Part shown: positions 59,501 through 64,000 of the stretch, in pieces
Layout of the letters: each line of letters opens with the position of its first letter
How positions within the stretch are numbered: position 1 is the stretch's first letter
NCBI RefSeq assembly: GCF_022829635.1
Contig: NZ_JAKSYO010000206.1
Span: 61,167 to 125,166, forward strand
Reading direction: 5' to 3'
DNA: 64,000 bases
From: Methylobacterium sp. E-066
Lineage (GTDB): Bacteria > Pseudomonadota > Alphaproteobacteria > Rhizobiales > Beijerinckiaceae
Program-made: the position numbers and the translations under genes
The notes under the pieces: generated by a model
Database searches by the model: none
What the model saw: the letters and a program-made list of their open reading frames with translations, nothing else
What the model was told of the DNA's origin: nothing

Positions 59501-61843
59501 ATGGCGGCGGAGAATACGGCGGCCCACAACGCGACCGCCCGGACACAGGCCAGCACCGTCACGGTGGCGCCCGGCTTCCAGGATGCCGACGAGGTGCTGC
59601 CGACCTACCACATCGAGGCCCATACCTCGCTGGTCGAGCGGCCCCTGCGCGCGCTGAAGTTCGGCGAGGCCTTCGGGGTCCTGGATTCCTACGGCGATAT
59701 CGGCGTCCAGCCCGGGCCGGAGGGCCTGTATTTCCAGGACACCCGCTACCTCTCCCGTCTCGAACTCACCGTGGAGGGGCAGCGCCCGCTGATGCTGTCC
59801 TCCGTGATGCAGGACGACAACGGCGCGCTCAGCGTCGACATGACGACGCCCGACATCCGCCTCGAGGCTCATGACGAGACCTCGATCCCGCGCGAGACGA
59901 TCGCGATCGAGCGAACCAAGTTCCTGTTCCGGGGCGCCTGCTACGACCGGATCGGCCTGCGCTCCTTCGATTCGAAGCACCGCCGCCTGCGCATCGCCGT
60001 CACCTTCGATGCCGATTACCGCGACCTGTTCGAGGTGCGCGGCACCGACCGGAAGGAGCGCGGCAAGCGCGGCGTCCTGGTGGCTAGCGACCGGGAGGTG
60101 CAGTTCCGCTACGTCGGCCTCGACGAGATCGTGCGGACCACGTCGCTGCATTTCGGCCCGAAGCCGGACCTGATCGAGCCGGGCCGCGTCGCCTTCGACG
60201 TATCGCTGCCGCCGGAGGGGCGCGCCTCGCTGTTCATTCGCGTGGCCTTCGAAGCCCACCGGGCCTTCACCAAGCCGCCGAGCGACGAGATGGTCGGCGA
60301 GGATGCGGCCGCCAAGCTGACGCTCGCGGCCAATGTCGGCGGCGCCCGGCGCGAGCCGAAGGACCTCGCCGAGGGCATGATCTTCGCGCGCGCCTACCGC
60401 GATTCGCGCCGGGACCTGCGCGCGCTGACGGCTGGGATCACCACGATCATCTCGTCGAACGACCAGTTCAACGAGGGGCTGTGCCGGGCCACCGCCGACC
60501 TCTACATGCTGGCGAGCCGGACCCCGGAGGGGATCTACCCGTTCGCCGGCATCCCCTGGTATTCCACGGTGTTTGGCCGCGACGGCATCATCACCGCCCT
60601 GATGGCGCTGTGGATCGATCCGAAATTCGGCCGCGGCGTCCTGCGCTACCTCGCTGCCACCCAGGCCCAGGCGGTCGACCCGGCCGCCGACGCGCAGCCC
60701 GGCAAGGTGCTGCACGAGACCCGCCGCGGCGAGATGGCGATGCTCGGCGAGGTGCCGTTCCGCCACTATTACGGCACGATCGACGGCACGCCGCTCTTCG
60801 TGATGCTGGCCTGGGAATATTACGGCGTCACGGGCGACCTGGAGACGATCCGGGCGATCTGGCCGTCGCTGGAACTCGCGCTGGAATGGATGGACCGCTA
60901 CGGCGACCGGGATGGGGACGGCTTCGTCGAATACGCCCGCGACACCGACAAGGGCCTGGAGAACCAGGGCTGGAAGGACAGCCACGATTCGATCTTCCAC
61001 GCCGACGGCCAGCTCGCCAAGGGACCGATCGCGCTCTGCGAGGTCCAGGGCTACGTCTACGCCGCCAAGACCGGCATGGCCAAGCTCGCAGCCCTGCTCG
61101 GGCACGACCCGATGGCCGAGCGGCTCTCGCTCGAAGCCACCGCCTTGCGCGAGCGCTTCGACGCGGCCTTCTGGAACGAGGAGCTCGGCACCTACGCGCT
61201 GGCGCTGGACGGCGCCAAGAAGCAATGCGCCGTGCGCTCCTCGAATGCCGGGCACGCCCTGTTCACCGGCATCGCCAAGCCCGAGCGGGCGGCCCGGGTC
61301 GCCGAGACCCTGCTGTGCAAGGACGGGTTCAACGGCTGGGGCGTGCGCACCATCGCCAAGGGCGAGGCGCGCTACAACCCGATGTCCTACCACAACGGCT
61401 CGATCTGGCCGCACGACAACGCCCTGATCGCGATGGGGCTTGCCCGCTACGACCGCAAGCACGAGGCCGCGCGCATCTTCCAGGGGATGTTCGACACCTC
61501 GCTCTACCAGGACCAGAAGCGCCTGCCGGAGCTGTTCTGCGGGTTCATGCGCCGGCGCCAGCGCGGGCCCGTGGCCTACCCGGTCGCCTGCAGCCCGCAG
61601 GCCTGGGCGGCGGCGGCGCCGTTCGCGTTCCTGGCCGCCTGCCTCGGCCTGGAACTCGACCACGACCGCAACAGCGTCCGGCTCAAGAACCCGATCCTGC
61701 CGGGGTTCCTCGACGGCGTGACGCTCTACAACGTCAAGCTCGGATCCTCGCGCCTCGACATCCGGTTCCAGCGCTACGACGATGACGTCACGGTGTCGGT
61801 GCTGCGCCGCCACGGCGACGTGCATGTGGTGGTGACGAAGTAG
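59501..61843 (+). CDS. Amylo-alpha-1,6-glucosidase (glycogen debranching enzyme family)
   Basis: A 780-residue protein. The N-terminal domain (PLRALKFGEAFGVLDSYGDIG, then LYFQDTRYLSRLELTVEG) is the bacterial debranching N-terminal fold; the C-terminal (alpha/alpha)6-barrel shows GIPWYSTVFGRDGIITALMA, FVEYARDTDKGLENQGWKDS and YNPMSYHNGSIWPHDNALIA, matching the GDE_C glucosidase group. These enzymes cut alpha-1,6 branches or stubs in glucans. No classic signal peptide, so cytosolic. The ATG at 59501 has GGAG nine bases upstream. Downstream is a hairpin at 61856-61882. Confidence 0.9.
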   Translation: MAAENTAAHNATARTQASTVTVAPGFQDADEVLPTYHIEAHTSLVERPLRALKFGEAFGVLDSYGDIGVQPGPEGLYFQDTRYLSRLELTVEGQRPLMLSSVMQDDNGALSVDMTTPDIRLEAHDETSIPRETIAIERTKFLFRGACYDRIGLRSFDSKHRRLRIAVTFDADYRDLFEVRGTDRKERGKRGVLVASDREVQFRYVGLDEIVRTTSLHFGPKPDLIEPGRVAFDVSLPPEGRASLFIRVAFEAHRAFTKPPSDEMVGEDAAAKLTLAANVGGARREPKDLAEGMIFARAYRDSRRDLRALTAGITTIISSNDQFNEGLCRATADLYMLASRTPEGIYPFAGIPWYSTVFGRDGIITALMALWIDPKFGRGVLRYLAATQAQAVDPAADAQPGKVLHETRRGEMAMLGEVPFRHYYGTIDGTPLFVMLAWEYYGVTGDLETIRAIWPSLELALEWMDRYGDRDGDGFVEYARDTDKGLENQGWKDSHDSIFHADGQLAKGPIALCEVQGYVYAAKTGMAKLAALLGHDPMAERLSLEATALRERFDAAFWNEELGTYALALDGAKKQCAVRSSNAGHALFTGIAKPERAARVAETLLCKDGFNGWGVRTIAKGEARYNPMSYHNGSIWPHDNALIAMGLARYDRKHEAARIFQGMFDTSLYQDQKRLPELFCGFMRRRQRGPVAYPVACSPQAWAAAAPFAFLAACLGLELDHDRNSVRLKNPILPGFLDGVTLYNVKLGSSRLDIRFQRYDDDVTVSVLRRHGDVHVVVTK

Positions 61844-62264
61844 GCGCCGCGTCCCGCCGCAGCCCCAGGATCGGGCTGCGGCGGCAAGCCCTCGGATGTC
61901 GGGTCTCGCCGGTCGTTGGCAGGGCGAGGACGACCCCGGCGGCGTCGGCACGCTGCCAGACCCGGCGGACGGGATCGCTCGTGTCGTGCCCCGGCACCGT
62001 GAGGGTGAAGGTCTGCGGCAGGCGATGCCGGCGGGCGACCGACAGCTTGGCGCTGCACGGCGACATGTCCCGCAGGATGCCGCTGATGGATTCGCCATCG
62101 GGACACCGGATCGCCGCCGGGATCAGGACCGCCCGCCGCTGGCCGTCGCGCCTGGTGGCTGCCGCATAGACGGGGAAGCCGATCGCGGTGCTCCTCGGAG
62201 TCTGTTTGACGGCGTGATCGCAGTCGCGTGACGGTTCTGACTGACGTGTATCCCAATCGTTCCC
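61788..62264 (-). pseudogene. PilZ-like fragment without a usable start
   Basis: In the minus-strand frame ending at 61788, the translation upstream of the first ATG (62066) reads ATRRDGQRRAVLIPAAIRC, PDGESISGILRDMSPCSAKL, RLPQTFTLTVPG, DPVRRVWQRADAAGVVLAL. This resembles a PilZ domain (a basic RxxxxR, DxSxxG-like RDMSPCS, and VxRxWxR...GV). No ATG, GTG or TTG occurs in frame between the in-frame stop near 62265 and 62066, so the domain cannot be translated from a normal start. It also overlaps the end of the debranching gene antisense. Likely a decayed PilZ gene; function lost if so. Confidence 0.4.
61856..61882 (+). terminator. Terminator-like hairpin after the debranching enzyme gene
   Basis: GCCGCAGCCC pairs with GGGCTGCGGC across a seven-base loop CAGGATC, 13 bases after the stop codon at 61843. 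No T run follows. It should mark the 3' end of the transcript. Confidence 0.6.
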
Positions 62265-62384
62265 TCATCCTGAGGTGCTGCGCAGCAGCCTCGAAGGAGC
62301 CTTCCAGCCAGCTGCGCAATCCCTGGAGGCCTCCTTCGAGGGCTCCGCTCTGCTACGCCACCTCAGGATGAGGTCGAGATTGGG
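62252..62384. repeat. Long palindromic intergenic repeat, CCTCATCCTGAGG family
   Basis: The outer arms CCCAATC and GATTGGG and the inner arms CCTCATCCTGAGGTG (62263-62277) and CACCTCAGGATGAGG (62359-62373) are exact complements, with partly paired GCCTCGAAGG/CCTTCGAGG segments inside. The whole can fold into one long hairpin of about 130 bases. A worn copy lies at 331-465 and a truncated one at 63868-63879. No gene is supported from 62265 to 62658. Confidence 0.8.
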
Positions 62385-62658
62385 AAAAACCCGTCAAACG
62401 GGCTCTCATTAGCGTCATCCCATTGCGTTCTATTCAAGTGCGCGATTGTTTCCGCCGAAACGACTGACAAAGCCTGACTGTGCTGCTCCATAGATCGGAC
62501 TTCGCGCATTCGTGTAAGGCTTGAGCGTGGCGCTTCGATCCGCGCTGCTGACCAGACGGCCGAGGTGCGTCTCGTGCGGCGGGAATGGCGTACCGCCTTC
62601 GGATCCCACCGACTTGGTGTAAGGGGCATCGCACGATCCTCCGCCCCGGGACTCGCAC

Positions 62659-63828
62659 ATGCCGGCCGACCATTCCGCCCTGTCACTTGCCCAAAAGCTG
62701 ATCCGCTGTCCCTCGGTCACGCCGGAGGATCGCGGCGCCCTCGACGTGGTGGCGCAGGCCCTGGGAGAGGTCGGTTTCGCGATCGAGCGGCCGGTCTTCT
62801 CCGAGCCGGGCTATCCCGATACGCCGAACCTCTATGCGCGGCTCGGCGAGCGCGGCCCCTGCCTGGTCTTCGCCGGCCATACCGACGTGGTGCCGGAAGG
62901 CGACGGTGACTGGCGCCACGGCCCGTTCGAGGCGGCGGTGGCGGATGGCATGCTCTACGGGCGCGGGGCTGCCGACATGAAGGGCGGCATCGCCTGCATG
63001 CTGGCCGCGACCCTGGCCTTCATCGCGGGCCGGGGCCGCGCGTTTCCCGGCTCCATCGCCTTCCTGATCACCGGCGACGAGGAGGGGCCGGCGGTCAACG
63101 GCACCGTCAAGCTGCTGGACTGGGCCCGTGCCCGGGGCGAGCGCTTCGACCATTGCCTGCTCGGAGAGCCGACCAATCCCGGGCGGCTGGGCGAGATGAT
63201 CAAGATCGGCCGTCGCGGGTCGCTCACCGGCAAGCTGACGGTGCTGGGGCGCCAGGGTCACGTCGCCTATCCGCACAAGGCCGAGAATCCGATTCCCGGT
63301 CTGCTGCGGCTCGCCTCGGCGCTGGTCGCGGAACCGCTCGACCGCGGCACCGCGCATTTCGACGCCTCGAACCTCGAATTCACGACGATCGATGTCGGCA
63401 ACCCCGCCACCAACGTGATCCCGGCCACCGCCCGGGCGACGTTCAATGTCCGCTTCAACGACGACTGGACCGCCGCCAGCCTCGGCGCCGAACTCCGGAA
63501 GCGTCTGGAGCAGGCGGCCGGCAACGCCGTGCGCTTCACCCTCGACCTGCAGCCGTCGAACGCCCCGGCCTTCCTGACCCAGCCGGACGCCTTCGTGGAT
63601 CTGGTGTCCCAGGCGATCCAGGCCGAGACCGGCCTGACGCCGACGTTGTCCACCACCGGCGGCACCTCGGATGCCCGGTTCATCAAGGATGCCTGCCCGG
63701 TGATCGAGTTCGGCCTCGTCGGCGAGACCATGCACCAAGTCGATGAATGCGTGGCGGTGGCCGATCTCGACCGGCTGACGGCGATCTACGGGCGGGTGTT
63801 GGAGGCCTACTTCCCCAAGCAGGGCTGA
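62659..63828 (+). CDS. dapE: Succinyl-diaminopimelate desuccinylase
   Basis: A 389-residue M20 metallohydrolase that releases LL-diaminopimelate for lysine and peptidoglycan. The metal ligands and catalytic residues are in place: His74 in FAGHTDVVPEGD, Asp107 in GAADMKGG, Glu141-Glu142 in ITGDEEG, and a late His in VGETMHQVDE. STTGGTSDARFI is the DapE-specific block that separates it from other M20 enzymes. The ATG at 62659 was chosen from family length. It is transcribed away from the palindromic repeat. Confidence 0.95.
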   Translation: MPADHSALSLAQKLIRCPSVTPEDRGALDVVAQALGEVGFAIERPVFSEPGYPDTPNLYARLGERGPCLVFAGHTDVVPEGDGDWRHGPFEAAVADGMLYGRGAADMKGGIACMLAATLAFIAGRGRAFPGSIAFLITGDEEGPAVNGTVKLLDWARARGERFDHCLLGEPTNPGRLGEMIKIGRRGSLTGKLTVLGRQGHVAYPHKAENPIPGLLRLASALVAEPLDRGTAHFDASNLEFTTIDVGNPATNVIPATARATFNVRFNDDWTAASLGAELRKRLEQAAGNAVRFTLDLQPSNAPAFLTQPDAFVDLVSQAIQAETGLTPTLSTTGGTSDARFIKDACPVIEFGLVGETMHQVDECVAVADLDRLTAIYGRVLEAYFPKQG

Positions 63829-63867
63829 CGGCGCTGCACAGTCAGATCCCGTCCTTCCAACCCGCGC

Positions 63868-63879
63868 CCTCATCCTGAG
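63868..63879. repeat. Truncated copy of the CCTCATCCTGAGG repeat at an IS110 end
   Basis: CCTCATCCTGAG is the first twelve bases of the repeat arm seen at 62263-62277; the match stops abruptly after GAG. Six bases later comes the stop codon of the IS110-family transposase. The repeat therefore appears interrupted by the element. Confidence 0.65.
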
Positions 63880-63885
63880 CAACCG

Positions 63886-64000
63886 TTATGCGGGCTCGGC
63901 CGCGGCACGCCATGGCGTGCCGCGGCCGAGGACGGTGTTGGCGTAGATGAGCAGCTTTCGGGCGCAGGCGATGAGGGCCTGCTTGTGGGTCTTGCCGCGG
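63886..64000 (-). CDS. IS110-family transposase, C-terminal end only
   Basis: Reading the minus strand from the right edge gives RGKTHKQALIACARKLLIYAN, TVLGRGTPW and a stop at 63886. The GKxxKxALIACARKLL and LxRGTPW pattern is the C-terminus of IS110/IS1111 transposases (DEDD RuvC-like recombinases with a distal catalytic Ser). Only 37 residues are inside the window; the rest lies to the right. The stop codon is six bases from a truncated palindromic repeat, so the element end is nearly at the gene end, as in IS110-group elements whose guide RNA lies at the other end. Confidence 0.7.
   Translation of the reverse strand, partial: RGKTHKQALIACARKLLIYANTVLGRGTPWRAAAEPA

Noticed and set aside
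59303..62098. Long minus-strand open frame of about 930 codons antisense to the debranching enzyme
   Set aside because: Low-complexity translation, no family features, and the plus strand encodes a clear GDE-family protein.

Overview
The window looks like a chromosomal segment of a Methylobacterium-like alphaproteobacterium (order Hyphomicrobiales). The DNA is strongly GC-rich and most genes are densely packed with ATGA- or TGATG-type overlaps. It carries a formaldehyde-activating-enzyme (Fae) paralogue, which points to a methylotroph, an Hsp20/DUF1150 pair typical of alphaproteobacteria, and housekeeping genes in alphaproteobacterial style (pheS, pheT, rplT, rpmI, infC, dapE, exbBD-tonB). 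Two dispersed intergenic palindrome families recur through it. The genus is inferred from these features, not from a database search.

Layout. 0-7.4 kb is a catabolic and transport cluster: an Asp/Glu racemase-like fragment, an amidohydrolase, a family-5 solute-binding protein, a LysR regulator divergent from a 2,2-dialkylglycine decarboxylase homologue, and a GltI-like amino-acid binding protein. It probably serves an unusual nitrogen compound or amino acid. 7.4-19.9 kb is accessory DNA: a serine resolvase, TM2 and SH3 proteins, a MerR-like regulator, an IS701-like transposase with a suspect active site, three tandem paralogues of an unrecognised small protein, an 899-residue protein with zinc-ribbon, HUH and YxxK motifs, an excisionase-like protein and a tyrosine integrase. 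This is the best candidate for an undescribed integrative element.

20-36.6 kb is metabolic and transport: a MetX-like hydrolase overlapping a fatty acid desaturase; a complete oligopeptide/nickel-type ABC operon divergent from a second binding protein fused by overlap to a GMC oxidoreductase; an M23 peptidase; and a ugpBAEC glycerol-3-phosphate uptake operon. A CTAG-flanked IS5/IS427-group element with a predicted -1 frameshift sits at 37.1-38.0 kb.

38-50 kb holds a YdcZ-like transporter, an aldo/keto reductase, an adenylate cyclase/small membrane protein/YaiI operon, the Fae paralogue, an orphan BrnA-like protein, exbB-exbD-tonB, Hsp20 behind an RpoH-like promoter, a hydrolase and a glycosyltransferase. 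50-64 kb holds infC (apparently with an ATT start), a ThiF/MoeB protein, a SEC-C protein, an rpmI-rplT-pheS-(two extra genes, one HEPN-like)-pheT operon, a glycosyltransferase/glycogen-debranching pair, a PilZ-like remnant, dapE, and the end of an IS110-family transposase abutting a truncated palindromic repeat.
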